A stretch of 64,000 nucleotides of DNA from Kitasatospora phosalacinea (GCF_030268885.1 NZ_BSSA01000005.1:1-64000); one strand, 5' to 3'; positions 41,012 to 51,325 are shown, counted from the stretch's first letter. Numbers and translations are program-made. The notes: generated by a model not told the origin, from the letters alone.

Positions 41012-43558
41012 ATGCACCTGCCCCGACAGAACCGGCGCAGAACGGCTCTCTGGGCCACCGCCGCACTGACCGTGACGGCCGGCCTCACCGCCTCTCCGCT
41101 GCCCGCCGCGGTGGCCGCCGCCCCCGCCCCGTCCGGCTCCGCCGCCGTCCAGGTGGACCCGGCCCTGACCAGCGCGGTGTCGGGGGGTCAGGACGCCACC
41201 TTCTTCGTGGTGCTGAAGGACCGCGCCGACCTGGGCAAGGCCAAGGGCAAGGGCTCGCACGCCGAGCGGGCGAAGGCCGCCTACCAGGAGCTGCAGGACA
41301 CCGCGCAGCGCAGCCAGGGCGCGCTGAAGAAGTTCCTGGACGGGCAGCGGGTCGGCCACCAGGACTACTGGATCGCCAACGCCGTCCAGGTCACCGGCGA
41401 CGCCGAGCTGGTCGCGAAGCTGGCCAAGCGCGACGACGTGCAGAAGATCGTCAAGGCGCAGAGCTACCACGTGGACGACACCCAGCTGTCGGCCACCGCC
41501 GCCACCGACGCGGGCGACGGCACGCCCGAGTGGGGCGTGAAGGACATCGAGGCCGACCAGGTGTGGTCGCAGTACGACGCGCGCGGCGAGGGCGTCGTGA
41601 TCGCCAACGTCGACTCCGGCGTGCAGTACGACCACCCGGACCTGGTCGCCAACTACCGCGGCAACAACGGCGACGGCACCTTCACCAACGACTACAACTT
41701 CTACGACCCGACCGGGAACTGCGCCACCCCCAGCACCCCGTGCGACAACAACGGCCACGGCACCCACACGATGGGCACCATGGTCGCCAAGAACGGCATC
41801 GGCGTCGCACCGAACGCCAAGTGGATCGCCGCCAAGGGCTGCGAGACCTCGCAGTGCTCGGACGAGTACCTGCTGAAGGCCGGCCAGTGGCTGCTCGCGC
41901 CGACCGACCACAACGGCAACAACCCGCGCCCCGACCTGGCCCCGAACATCGTCAACAACTCCTGGGGCGGTGACGACACCACCTTCTACCAGGACATCGT
42001 CGAGGCGTGGAACTCCGCGGGCATCTTCGAGGCCTTCGCGGCGGGCAACGACGGCGACGGCACCACCTGCTCCACCGCGCACGCCCCCGGCTCGCAGGTC
42101 ACGTCCTACGGCGTCGGCGCCTACGACGTGAACGGCAGGATCGCGGACTTCTCCGGCTTCGGCCCGTCCCTGGTGGACGGCTCGGCCAAGCCGAACATCT
42201 CCGCCCCCGGCGTCAACGTCCGCTCCACCTGGCCGGGTTCGCAGTACATGGCGGAGTCCGGCACCTCGATGGCCACCCCGCACGTGGCCGGTGCGGCCGC
42301 ACTCCTGTGGTCGGCCGCGCCGAGCCTGATCGGCGACATCGAGGGCACCCGCGCGCTGCTCGACCAGGGCGCCCGGGACGTCGACGACACCCACTGCGGC
42401 GGCACCGCGGGCATGAACAACGTCTGGGGCGAGGGCAAGCTCGACATCCTCAAGTCCGTCGACCTGGCCCCGCACACCGCCGTGAACATCACCGGCAAGG
42501 CCACCGACCGGGCGACCGGCGCCCCGCTCGGGGGCATCACCGTCAGGATCAGCTCGGACACCACCGGCACCCGCACCGTCACCACCGCCCCCGACGGCTC
42601 CTACCGGATGGCGCTGGCCCCCGGCAGCTACGACGTCACCGCCTCCGGCTACGGCTACGCGAACTTCGAGGTCAAGGGCCTGACGGTCGCCGCCGGGCAG
42701 CCGCAGAGCGTCCCGCTGACGATGACCGCCGTCCCGACCCACGCCGTCACCGGCACCGTCCTGGACGTCACCGGCAAGCCGCTCGCGGGCGCCGTGGTCG
42801 AGCTCACCGGCACCCCCGTCGCCTCCGTGGTCTCCGGCCAGGACGGCTCCTACAACCTGGGCCAGGTCGCCGAGGGCAGCTACACGCTGACCGTCAAGCC
42901 CGCCCAGCCGGTGCTGTGCAACGGCGTGTTCACCGGACCGGTGACCGTCGCCGCCGACGTCAAGAAGACCGTGCAGACCCCGGCCCGGACCGACAACTCC
43001 GGCACCAGCTGCGCCCCCACCGCGTACTCCTGGATCAAGGGCGTCGACAGGGTCGCGCTCAGCGGCGACGAGGACGCCAAGACCGTCACCCTGCCGTTCC
43101 CGGTGACGTACTACGGCGTCAAGTACACCAGCGCCGCCGTCACCACCAACGGCCTGGTCAACTTCCTGGAGCCGCGGATCGGCGACCACGCCAACACCGC
43201 GCTGCCCACCGCCTACAAGCCGAACGGCGTCGCGGCCCCGTTCTGGGACGACCTGACGCTCGACAAGAAGTCCAGCGTGCAGACGGCCACCACCGGCACC
43301 GCCGGCAGCCGCACGTTCGCGGTGGTCTGGAACAACGTGCCGCTGGCCGCCGACAGCTCCAAGCGCGTCACCTTCGAGGCGGTCTTCGAGGAGGCCACCG
43401 GCGCGATCACCTTCCAGTACCAGACCGTGCCCGGTGCGGGCTCCGGCGCCACCGTCGGCCTGGAGAACCAGGCCGGCACCGACGCCCTCCAGTACTCCTT
43501 CAACCAGGCCGTCCTGACCAACGGTTCGGCGATCCGCTTCACCCAGGGAGCCAAGTGA
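41012..43558 (+). CDS. Secreted S8 subtilase with carboxypeptidase-regulatory-like domains
   Basis: An 848-residue exported subtilisin-like protease. Signal peptide (about 1-35), I9-type prodomain (about 55-155), catalytic domain (about 165-490) with the triad VDSGVQYDHPD (Asp), NGHGTHTMGT (His) and SGTSMATPHVAG (Ser), then two carboxypeptidase-regulatory-like beta-sandwiches (about 495-645, ITGKATDRATG... and VTGTVLDVTGK) and a C-terminal domain. ATG 41012 has GGAGG. Its TGA shares one base with the next ATG (TGATG), so it is coupled to the FG-GAP protein. Confidence 0.9.
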   Translation: MHLPRQNRRRTALWATAALTVTAGLTASPLPAAVAAAPAPSGSAAVQVDPALTSAVSGGQDATFFVVLKDRADLGKAKGKGSHAERAKAAYQELQDTAQRSQGALKKFLDGQRVGHQDYWIANAVQVTGDAELVAKLAKRDDVQKIVKAQSYHVDDTQLSATAATDAGDGTPEWGVKDIEADQVWSQYDARGEGVVIANVDSGVQYDHPDLVANYRGNNGDGTFTNDYNFYDPTGNCATPSTPCDNNGHGTHTMGTMVAKNGIGVAPNAKWIAAKGCETSQCSDEYLLKAGQWLLAPTDHNGNNPRPDLAPNIVNNSWGGDDTTFYQDIVEAWNSAGIFEAFAAGNDGDGTTCSTAHAPGSQVTSYGVGAYDVNGRIADFSGFGPSLVDGSAKPNISAPGVNVRSTWPGSQYMAESGTSMATPHVAGAAALLWSAAPSLIGDIEGTRALLDQGARDVDDTHCGGTAGMNNVWGEGKLDILKSVDLAPHTAVNITGKATDRATGAPLGGITVRISSDTTGTRTVTTAPDGSYRMALAPGSYDVTASGYGYANFEVKGLTVAAGQPQSVPLTMTAVPTHAVTGTVLDVTGKPLAGAVVELTGTPVASVVSGQDGSYNLGQVAEGSYTLTVKPAQPVLCNGVFTGPVTVAADVKKTVQTPARTDNSGTSCAPTAYSWIKGVDRVALSGDEDAKTVTLPFPVTYYGVKYTSAAVTTNGLVNFLEPRIGDHANTALPTAYKPNGVAAPFWDDLTLDKKSSVQTATTGTAGSRTFAVVWNNVPLAADSSKRVTFEAVFEEATGAITFQYQTVPGAGSGATVGLENQAGTDALQYSFNQAVLTNGSAIRFTQGAK

Positions 43559-46455
43559 TGACCACCCACCGCAGAGCCCTCCGGCTCGCCTCCGGCCTGG
43601 TCGCCGCGGGCCTGGCCCTGACCGCCGCCCCGTACGCGCTGGCCGCCGACGCCACCGCCGGGACCGACGGCGTGCTGCACATCACCGACCGGCAGGCCCA
43701 GGACCTCAACGCCCGGATCAACGCCGACGCCTACCCGCAGGCCGCCGCCACCGACGGCGCGGAGAGCGGCACCCAGGACGGCACCCAGGGCGACACCGGC
43801 AGCGGCAGCCAACTGGACGCCCACGCGCCCGTCACCTTCACCGCCACCTCCGCCCTGGAGGGCGTGCGCGGCATCGCCGCCACCGTCCCCGCCGGGCAGG
43901 ACGGCGCCTACTTCACCGTGCACAGCCTCGGCAACGTCCAGCTGCACAAGGCCGACGGCTCCACCGCCTGGGCCCGCACCAACACCTCGCTCTACGCCGA
44001 CTGGCAGCTCAAGCCGCTGCGCCCGTGGGACACCGAGCCCTACCCGGTGCGCATCCCGGTGGCGTACAACATGTTCAGCCCGTTCAGCTCCGACGCGCCG
44101 CAGGGCTACGACACCGCCGACCTCACCGGCGACGGCGTGCCCGACCTGGTGATCGCCGCCAACGTCGGCGAGAACCCGTACCGGCCGTTCTACCCGGCGA
44201 CCGGCTCGACCCTCACCTACGGCACCTTCGTCACCGTGCTGGACGGCTCCACCGGCAAGACCCTGTGGACCAAGCTGTACGCCTCCAGCACCATCGTCAA
44301 GGTCGTCAACGGCACCCTGCTGGTCTCCGACGCCCCGCGCCAGAACACCAGCGCCGCCAAGACCGCCACCGCCACCCTCACCGGCATCCGGTTCGGCTAC
44401 GCGGACGGCAAGCTCACCCCCGCCAAGACCTGGACGTACGACACCGGCGAGGCCGGGATCGCCGCCTGGGGCGACCTGGCGGACCTCGGCGGCGGCAAGG
44501 TCGCGGTCTCCTTCGACCGGCGGATGACCACCACCGCCCCCGCCCGCGGCACCACCCTGGTGCTCGACACCGCCGACGGCACCGTCGGCTGGCAGAGCGA
44601 GGGCGACCTGTACGGCCGTCGGCTGCGGCTGGACGCCGGGCGCCAGCGCCTGGTCGCGATCGAACAGCCGGACTACACCCAGCAGTTCGGGTACTCGGTG
44701 GTCTCCTACGACCTCGCCGACGGCGCCCGCAAGGTGCTCGACACCCGCCTGAACGTGCTGCCCACCGCCTTCACCACCGGCGACCTGGGCAGGAACGCGG
44801 GCGACGAGTACGCCGTGGCCGAGGACACCTTCGACGCGGGCTACTACATCGACTCCAGCACCGTCCGGGTGCTGGACGGCAACGGCTCGACCGTCAACTG
44901 GAGCGCCACCACCAAGCCCGCCGCCGACGGGAACGGCCCCAGCACCTGGCAGCTCGACGTCGTCGACGGCGCCCTGGTCGCCAGCGCCCAGGACGGCACC
45001 GACGCCGACAAGGCCGCCAACGTCTCCGGCCTGCGCTACGGCAAGGTCACCGTCTACAACGGCGGCAACGGCAAGGTCCGCTGGGAGAGCGCGGGCACCA
45101 CCGCCTCGCCGCGCCTGCACCAGATCGACGGCTCCGTCGTGCGCACCGTGGACCAGCAGCAGAACATCCACACCTTCAACCTCGGCAACGGCAAGCAGAA
45201 GGGCCTCACCCCGCTGCAGGGCGACCTCAACTACGCCGTCGCCGCCGACCTCGACGGCGACGGCCACCCCGACGTCGTCGCGGGCGGCAACTCCGACGGC
45301 GTCTGGGCCTACTCCGGCCCCTCGCTGCTCACCGGCGCCCCGAAGCAGCTGTGGCGGGCCACCGTCCCCGGTGAGGTGCACGCCGTCGCCACCGGCGACG
45401 TCAACGGCGACGGCAAGCCCGAGGTCGTGGTCGCCGCCGACACCGCCACCGTCGTGCTCGACGGCCGCACCGGCCAGGTGCTCGCCACCATCGACGGCGG
45501 GGGCAAGTACGTCCGCTCGGTGACGCTCGCCGACCTGGACGGCGACGGCAAGCAGGAGATCCTCGTCCCGACCGACGCGCTGCGCGCCTACAAGGGCGAC
45601 GGCACCCCGCTGTGGACGTACTCCGCTCCGGAGGGCTCCGGCGAGGTGGTCTTCTCCGACACCATCGTCACCGAGGGCCGGGTGCACACCCAGTACGGCA
45701 GCCTCCACGGCTTCAGCCGCACCGACTCCGTCCAGGGCGCGGTCGCCCTGGACGCCGCCAAGGGCACCGTGCTCTGGAAGGTCGACCCGTCCGCGCCCAC
45801 CGCCGCCGTCGACGGCAAGCTGCACGGCGCGCTGCTCGACCACGCGGTCTTCGCCTCCCCGGACATCCCGTACGCCGACGGCCACGCCGTCGTGCACACC
45901 TGGATCGCCCGCACCGACCCGCAGGTCGCGGGCGACCTCGACAGCGCCACCCCGCACGTGGTCATGGAGATCCGGGACGGGCGCACCGGCGAACTGCTGC
46001 ACCAGGGCGTCACCGGCAGCCCCTGGTCGCACGGCAACTTCTTCACCGCCCCCGGCGGCGGCGAACTCGACCTGATCAGCTTCGGCTTCTTCCGGACCTA
46101 CCGCTCCGGCGGCCAGGACAACTTCAGCTCCGTCGTCGCCCCGCTGCGCACCGCGCAGTACATCACCGGCCCGGACGGGAAGAAGCTGCTGGTCGGCGGC
46201 GTCGAGGGCGGCCTGGCCGCCTACGACCCGGCCTTCGTCGGTGACGGGAACTCCTTCCACTCCGCCACCGGCAGCGCCGTCGCCCGTGGCGGCCGCAACT
46301 ACCTGGCCCTCGACCTGGACGGCGACGGCAAGGAGGAGATGATCTCGCTCAACTTCGACGCCCTCGGCGTCAACCGGGCGGCCGAGCTGCTCGGCGGCGG
46401 CGTGCTGTCGATCGACAACGGCATTCACCAGATGACGACGTACAAGCTCTCCTGA
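43558..46455 (+). CDS. Secreted FG-GAP/VCBS repeat beta-propeller protein
   Basis: A 965-residue exported protein with signal peptide (about 1-28) and several calcium-binding D-x-D-G-D-x-x-D loops: ADLTGDGVPDLV, ADLDGDGHPDVV, GDVNGDGKPEVV, ADLDGDGKQEIL and LDLDGDGKEEMI. They mark FG-GAP/VCBS beta-propeller blades, in two clusters (about 180-320 and 560-700, last near 920). No enzyme motif. It may be a matrix or adhesion protein or a substrate/partner of the subtilase, with which it is translationally coupled. Function unknown. Confidence 0.85.
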   Translation: MTTHRRALRLASGLVAAGLALTAAPYALAADATAGTDGVLHITDRQAQDLNARINADAYPQAAATDGAESGTQDGTQGDTGSGSQLDAHAPVTFTATSALEGVRGIAATVPAGQDGAYFTVHSLGNVQLHKADGSTAWARTNTSLYADWQLKPLRPWDTEPYPVRIPVAYNMFSPFSSDAPQGYDTADLTGDGVPDLVIAANVGENPYRPFYPATGSTLTYGTFVTVLDGSTGKTLWTKLYASSTIVKVVNGTLLVSDAPRQNTSAAKTATATLTGIRFGYADGKLTPAKTWTYDTGEAGIAAWGDLADLGGGKVAVSFDRRMTTTAPARGTTLVLDTADGTVGWQSEGDLYGRRLRLDAGRQRLVAIEQPDYTQQFGYSVVSYDLADGARKVLDTRLNVLPTAFTTGDLGRNAGDEYAVAEDTFDAGYYIDSSTVRVLDGNGSTVNWSATTKPAADGNGPSTWQLDVVDGALVASAQDGTDADKAANVSGLRYGKVTVYNGGNGKVRWESAGTTASPRLHQIDGSVVRTVDQQQNIHTFNLGNGKQKGLTPLQGDLNYAVAADLDGDGHPDVVAGGNSDGVWAYSGPSLLTGAPKQLWRATVPGEVHAVATGDVNGDGKPEVVVAADTATVVLDGRTGQVLATIDGGGKYVRSVTLADLDGDGKQEILVPTDALRAYKGDGTPLWTYSAPEGSGEVVFSDTIVTEGRVHTQYGSLHGFSRTDSVQGAVALDAAKGTVLWKVDPSAPTAAVDGKLHGALLDHAVFASPDIPYADGHAVVHTWIARTDPQVAGDLDSATPHVVMEIRDGRTGELLHQGVTGSPWSHGNFFTAPGGGELDLISFGFFRTYRSGGQDNFSSVVAPLRTAQYITGPDGKKLLVGGVEGGLAAYDPAFVGDGNSFHSATGSAVARGGRNYLALDLDGDGKEEMISLNFDALGVNRAAELLGGGVLSIDNGIHQMTTYKLS

Positions 46456-46504
46456 ACCCCTTCACCGGACCTCCGCAGAACGGTCCGGGCAGGTAAAGGA
46501 CCGG

Positions 46505-46532
46505 CACCCCGCAGGCTCCCGCCTGTGGGGTG
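46505..46532 (+). terminator. Hairpin terminator after the subtilase/FG-GAP operon
   Basis: CACCCCGCAGGC pairs with GCCTGTGGGGTG (one G-T) around TCCC. It lies between the FG-GAP stop and the next promoter, so it should insulate the SARP-like gene. Confidence 0.7.
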
Positions 46533-46605
46533 CTCGGCTTGTTCGTGTACTCTTACCGGCCTTATGGGCGCACGAAAGACAAACCGGACGGACACCGCAC
46601 CACCC

Positions 46606-49600
46606 ATGCTGCGCCTCTACCTCTTCGACGGATTCCGGGCCGAACGCGACGCCGGGCCGCCACTGGCCGAACGCTGGCCGCGCCCCGGCGCCCGCGCCCT
46701 GGTCAAGCTGCTCGCCGTCACCCCCGGCCACCGGCTGCACCGCGAACAGGCCATGGAGACCTGCTGGCCCGACGCCGACGCCGACCCCGCCGCCGCCGCG
46801 GGCAGCCTCCGGGTCGCCCTGCACGCCGCCCGGCACGCCCTCGAACCCGAACTCGCCCCCCGCACCGCCTCCTCCTACCTCAAGGCCGACGGCGGGCTGC
46901 TGCTGCTCGATCCCGCCGCCGTCTGGATCGACGCCGACCACGCCGAACAGGCCGCCGAGGACGCCCTCGCCGACGGACGCGTCGACCGACTCGCCGACGC
47001 GATACGCCAGTTCACCGGCGAACTGCTCCCCGAGGACCGCTACGCCCACTGGGCCGAGCCCCGCCGCACCCGGCTCGACCGGCTGCGCGAACAGCTCCTG
47101 CTCCGGCTCGCCGCCGCCCACCTCGACCAGGACCGCCCCGAGGACGCCGCCGCCTGCGCCGAACAGGTCCTCGCCACCAGCCCCGCCGAGGAACTCGCCC
47201 ACCGCCTGCTCATCGACGCCTGCCTGCGCCAGGGGCAGCGCCGCCGCGCCCTGCGCCAGTACCACCAGTGCCGCGAAGCGCTCGACGCCGAACTCGGCAT
47301 CCGCCCCGGTCCCGAGACCGAACGCCTGCACCGCGCCGCCCTCGCCGCCGCCCCCGCCCCCGCGCCCGCCGCCACCGCCCTCCCCGCCCGGCTGCGCAGC
47401 GCCGCTCCCGCCCGGCTGCACGGCCGGGAGGACGAACTCGGCCGCCTGCTCGCCCCCGCCGGACCCCCCGTCCGGCTGCTCACCGGCGAAGCGGGCATCG
47501 GCAAGACCCGCCTCGCCGTCGAAGCCGCCCGCCGCGCCGCCGCCGACGGCACCGCCGTCCTGTGGGGCAGCGGTCAGGACGCCGAGGACCACACCCCCTA
47601 CGGCGCCTTCGCCGCCGCCCTCGACGGCTGGCTCGCCGAGCACGCCCCCGCCGAACGGGCCCGGGTCGGCGCCGAGTACCCCGAACTCGCCGCCTTCCTG
47701 CCCTCGTTGGGCCAAGTGCCGACCGGCGCCGCCCGCAGCCCCGAGGAGGAGCGCGACCGCCTCTTCCGGGCCGGCGCCGCCCTGCTCGGCGACCTCGCCG
47801 CCGCCCGCCCCGTCTTGGTCGTCCTCGACGACCTGCACGCCGCCGACACCGGCTCCTACCAGCTGCTCGGCCACCTCGCCCGGCGCGCCCACGACCGCCG
47901 CACCCCGCTGCGCTTCCTCGCCACCTACCGCGAGGAGGAACTCCCCGACGGCGACGCCCGCCGCCGCGCCGTCGCCGCCCTGCTCCGCCAGCAGCTCGCC
48001 GTCCGCGAGGAACTCGAACGGCTCGACCAGGCCGCCGTGCTGGCCGCCGTCCGCGACGCCACCGGCCGCGCTCCCCGCCCCGAGGTGTGGGAACTCTCGC
48101 TCGGCAACCCGCTGTTCGCCCTCGAACTCGCCCGCGGCGGCGCCCGCGGCGAGGCCCCCGACCAGCCCCCCGCCGGAGTCCGCGACCTGGTCGGCGAACG
48201 CCTCGACCGGCTCGACCCGCACGCCCGCCGCTTCGTCGAGGCGCTCTCCGTCGCCGGCGGCGAAGCCGCCCTCGCCGAACTCCTCGACGTCGCCGAACAC
48301 GGCCTCCACCCGCCCGTCACCGGCGCCGCCGCCGCCGACGCCGTGGAGCACGCCATCGCCGCCGCCCTCGTCGAGGAACGCCGGGTCGTCATCGCCGGGC
48401 GCGCCGAAGCCGGACTCGCCTTCCGCCACCCCCTCGTCCGGCTCACCTGCTACGACGGCCTCTCCACCGTCCGCCGCCGCCAACTGCACAGCTCCTACGC
48501 CCAGGCCGTCCAGCGCCGTCGCCCCGACGCCGTCGACGCCCTCGCCTCCCACTTCACCCGCGCCGACGACCCGCGCGCCGCCGAGTACCTGCGCCGCGCC
48601 GCCGAACGCGCCGCCGCGCTCTACGCCAACGACACCGCCGACCGCTACTACCGCGACCTGGTCGCCCGGCTCGACGTCGACGCCGCCCGCGCCCGCCTCG
48701 CCCACAGCCAGGTCCTGCGCCGGATGGGCGAACCCGGCCGCGCCGCCGAGGTGCTGCGGACCGCGCTCGCCGAGTTCCGGGCCCGCGGCGACCACGACGA
48801 CACCGTCGCCACCGCCGCCCACCTCGCCGAGGCGCTCTTCCGCAGCGGCGAACTCGACGAGGCGCTCACCGTCCTGGCCGCCCACCCGCCCCTCGACCGC
48901 ACCGGCCCCGAGGCCCGCGCCCTGCACCACCTCGCCCGCTCCAACCTCGACAAGGTCCAGGGGCACTACCAGGACGCGTACGAGGCCGCCCGCCGCGCCC
49001 AGACCCCCGCCGAACTCGTCCCCGGCCCCAGCGGCCGGCACCTCCAGGCCCGCTCCCACACCATGCAGGCCATCAACCTCGGCCTGACCGGCCGCTTCGG
49101 CGAGGCCCGCCGGGCCGGGGACCGCGCCCTCGCCCCCGCCCAGGCGTACGGCGACCCCACCCTGCTCGGCTCGGTGCTCTCCACCCTGCGCGAGAACGCC
49201 CGGCGGCACGGCCGCCTGCACGACGCCGTCCGCTTCGGCCGCCGGGCCCTCGACCACGCCCGGCAGTCCGGCGACCCCGTCGCCACCGCCTTCGAACAGC
49301 TCAACCTCGCCGAGCTCCACCTCCTGCTGGAGGAGAACGACACCGCCGCCCAGTACGCCGAAGCCGCCGTCGCCGCCGCCGACTGGGACGACGCCTGGTC
49401 GCTGCCCTACGCCCTCGCCGTCCTCGCCCGCGTCCTGCTGCGCACCGGCGACACCGTGCGCGCCGCCGCCCTGCTGGAACGGGCCGGCACCCCCGGCGAC
49501 GAGCAGGCCCACCACGAAGTGCGGCGCGCCCGCGCCCTGTTCGCGCTGCGCGCCGACGACCCCGCCGGGGCCCTGGCCGCGCTCGGCGTCGACGCCGCCG

Positions 49601-49875
49601 CCCGGGCCCCCGAACTCGCCGCCTACGCCCACCTCGCCGCCGGACGCCCCGCCGAGGCCGCCCGGATCGCCGCCGCCGAAGCCACCCGCGCCCACGCCAC
49701 CGGCGAGCGCCTCGCCGAGGCCGAGGCGCTCCTCGCCCACGCCACCGCCGCCGCCCGCCTCGGCGACGGCGCCACCGCCCGCACCGCCCTCGCCCGCGCC
49801 GAGCACCTCACCCGCACCCTGCCGTACCCGTCCGGGCACACCCGGGTGGTCGGCCTGCACGCCGAACTGGGTTAG
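46606..49875 (+). CDS. SARP/BTAD-domain regulator with AAA ATPase and TPR-like region
   Basis: A 1089-residue cytoplasmic regulator. N-terminal OmpR/SARP-like DNA-binding domain (about 1-95, LRLYLFDGF), BTAD (about 100-250, ending ELGIRPGPETERLHRAA), then an AAA_16-type ATPase with GEAGIGKTRLA (Walker A, about 290) and LVVLDDLHAADTGSY (Walker B), and a helical TPR-like C-terminus. Such large SARP-ATPases act as signal integrators; no biosynthetic cluster is adjacent. I chose ATG 46606; between 46564 and 46606 codons show much A at wobble, unlike real genes here, so ATG 46564 is probably in leader RNA. Confidence 0.85.
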   Translation: MLRLYLFDGFRAERDAGPPLAERWPRPGARALVKLLAVTPGHRLHREQAMETCWPDADADPAAAAGSLRVALHAARHALEPELAPRTASSYLKADGGLLLLDPAAVWIDADHAEQAAEDALADGRVDRLADAIRQFTGELLPEDRYAHWAEPRRTRLDRLREQLLLRLAAAHLDQDRPEDAAACAEQVLATSPAEELAHRLLIDACLRQGQRRRALRQYHQCREALDAELGIRPGPETERLHRAALAAAPAPAPAATALPARLRSAAPARLHGREDELGRLLAPAGPPVRLLTGEAGIGKTRLAVEAARRAAADGTAVLWGSGQDAEDHTPYGAFAAALDGWLAEHAPAERARVGAEYPELAAFLPSLGQVPTGAARSPEEERDRLFRAGAALLGDLAAARPVLVVLDDLHAADTGSYQLLGHLARRAHDRRTPLRFLATYREEELPDGDARRRAVAALLRQQLAVREELERLDQAAVLAAVRDATGRAPRPEVWELSLGNPLFALELARGGARGEAPDQPPAGVRDLVGERLDRLDPHARRFVEALSVAGGEAALAELLDVAEHGLHPPVTGAAAADAVEHAIAAALVEERRVVIAGRAEAGLAFRHPLVRLTCYDGLSTVRRRQLHSSYAQAVQRRRPDAVDALASHFTRADDPRAAEYLRRAAERAAALYANDTADRYYRDLVARLDVDAARARLAHSQVLRRMGEPGRAAEVLRTALAEFRARGDHDDTVATAAHLAEALFRSGELDEALTVLAAHPPLDRTGPEARALHHLARSNLDKVQGHYQDAYEAARRAQTPAELVPGPSGRHLQARSHTMQAINLGLTGRFGEARRAGDRALAPAQAYGDPTLLGSVLSTLRENARRHGRLHDAVRFGRRALDHARQSGDPVATAFEQLNLAELHLLLEENDTAAQYAEAAVAAADWDDAWSLPYALAVLARVLLRTGDTVRAAALLERAGTPGDEQAHHEVRRARALFALRADDPAGALAALGVDAAARAPELAAYAHLAAGRPAEAARIAAAEATRAHATGERLAEAEALLAHATAAARLGDGATARTALARAEHLTRTLPYPSGHTRVVGLHAELG

Positions 49876-49919
49876 CCTGCCCAGGAGTTGCCGCGGAAGG
49901 CGGTCGGCGCGCGGAGCCC

Positions 49920-50654
49920 TCAGCCCACCCGTACCCGGCGTTCGGGCCGGCCGGTCGCCGGGTCGAGGGCCACCACGAACACGTCGCCGCCCTCGGTGGT
50001 CAGCCTGATCCGGTCGGGGCCGTCCCACTGCGCCGAGGCCAGGGCGTTGTCGGGGTCGTCGCCGTTGAAGTAGCCGACCGGCCACCGCCGTGCGGTCAGC
50101 CCGGAGCCGGCGTCCACCGAGACCCACCAGAGCGGATCGATCACCGCGGAGCCCTCGTGGATCACCAGGCTGCGGTCGGAGCGGCCGGGAGCCGGGCGGT
50201 CCGCGGTCTCGTGCGGCGGGCTGCCGAGGCCGATCAGCGCGAAGGGTGCGGCCAGCAGGGCGAAGCCGAGGACCGGGACCAGCAACAGCGTCCTGCTCCA
50301 CCGGGAGCGGAACCCGACCAGGACGGCGAGGACGACCAGTACCAGCACGGCGGCGCCGTACGGCAGTGGATGGTGGAAGCCCTCGATGAGCACGACCGGT
50401 CCGCCGTCCCGGGCGGCTCGCGCCGCGGCGCGGACCAGTGCGACGATCAGCACCGCCGACGCGAGCAGTCCGCACGCGATGACCGGCCGCTCGCGCCACC
50501 ACCGGCGCGGCCGACCCGGGGGGAGCTCCGCCTCCGCCTCCGCTTCCACCTCTATGATCCGCAGCCGTGCCTGCGGAGGCGGCGTCGGTCGCCCGGAGAG
50601 CACGTCGTCCCCCGTTGCTCGACCGCTCCCGTCCGTGATCCCGTCGCCGGTCAT
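49920..50654 (-). CDS. Hypothetical membrane protein
   Basis: A 244-residue protein: a cytoplasmic, acidic N-terminal region, three hydrophobic segments (about 60-78, 95-115, 120-140), and an extracytoplasmic C-terminal domain (about 150-244) rich in Trp and Gly. No family recognised. ATG 50654 is preceded by a G-run; the in-frame extension to 50801 looks non-coding. It is convergent with the SARP-like gene. Confidence 0.65.
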   Translation of the reverse strand: MTGDGITDGSGRATGDDVLSGRPTPPPQARLRIIEVEAEAEAELPPGRPRRWWRERPVIACGLLASAVLIVALVRAAARAARDGGPVVLIEGFHHPLPYGAAVLVLVVLAVLVGFRSRWSRTLLLVPVLGFALLAAPFALIGLGSPPHETADRPAPGRSDRSLVIHEGSAVIDPLWWVSVDAGSGLTARRWPVGYFNGDDPDNALASAQWDGPDRIRLTTEGGDVFVVALDPATGRPERRVRVG

Positions 50655-50816
50655 GGCACCCCCCCGTTGAGTCGACCGATCCGGGGGACAGACTACGGCT
50701 GGCCGCGCCCCGGCGGAGGCGGTGCGGAGAACGGGGCCCGGACCGCCCGCCCGCCGGGTCGGGTGGGCCGGCCGGTACCGGGCCGCCACGCCTGCGGCCA
50801 CCGGGGCGGCGGTCCT

Positions 50817-51254
50817 TCAGCCTGCGGGGGGAGCGGTCGCGGTCCGCTCCAGCAGCTTCTGGAGGGTGTGCTGCTGCGCGGGGGTGAGCGCGGCCAACGG
50901 GGAGTCCCGGGCGAGGAGTTCGAGGAGCCGCTCGCGCAGGGCGCTGCCCTCGCCGGTGAGCACGAGGTGCCGGGCGCGGCGGTCGGTGGGGTGGGCGCGG
51001 CGTTCGACCAGGCCCTGTCTCTCCAGCCGGTCGACGACGAAGGTGGCGTTGGAGGGTTCGCAGCTCATGCGCTCGGCGAGTTCCCGCATGGTCATCGGCC
51101 CGGTCATCTCCCGCAGCGCGGTGGCCTGGGCCGCGGTGAGGCCCAGGGGGACGGCGCGTCGGCGCACGTGCTCGGAGATCCGCTGGGCCAGTCCGTTGAC
51201 CAGGCCGCACAGTTCCCGTTCGGCGGCGGCTCGGGCTTCCGGGGGTGTCGTCAT
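50817..51254 (-). CDS. MarR-family transcriptional regulator
   Basis: A 145-residue winged-helix regulator. HTH and wing are visible: MTMRELAERMSCEPSNATFVVDRLERQGLVERRAHPTDRRARHLVLT, the standard MarR D-x-R wing. Divergent from the MBL-fold gene, with an inverted repeat overlapping the promoter between them, so it probably represses both. Ligand unknown. Confidence 0.9.
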   Translation of the reverse strand: MTTPPEARAAAERELCGLVNGLAQRISEHVRRRAVPLGLTAAQATALREMTGPMTMRELAERMSCEPSNATFVVDRLERQGLVERRAHPTDRRARHLVLTGEGSALRERLLELLARDSPLAALTPAQQHTLQKLLERTATAPPAG

Positions 51255-51273
51255 GCCGTCACCCTACCAAGTC

Positions 51274-51325
51274 CATCAAGTCAAAATAATGACAGCTTGA
51301 ACATTTCTAACTTGATGCTTATGGT
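51274..51325. promoter_or_regulatory. Divergent promoter/operator between marR-like and MBL genes
   Basis: For the MBL gene, TTGAAC (51297-51302), 17 bp, TATGGT (51320-51325). CATCAAGT (51274-51281) and ACTTGATG (51310-51317) form a perfect 8-bp inverted repeat whose right half lies between -35 and -10. An overlapping TCAAG/CTTGA pair strengthens the case for MarR binding. Confidence 0.6.

Noticed and set aside
46564..46605. Earlier ATG start for the SARP-like regulator
   Set aside because: Codons in this stretch have A at many third positions, unlike the rest of the gene, so it reads as leader RNA.
46462..51210. 1582-residue minus-strand ORF
   Set aside because: Runs opposite the SARP-like regulator and its composition is GAG/GVG-rich noise typical of antisense frames at this GC content.
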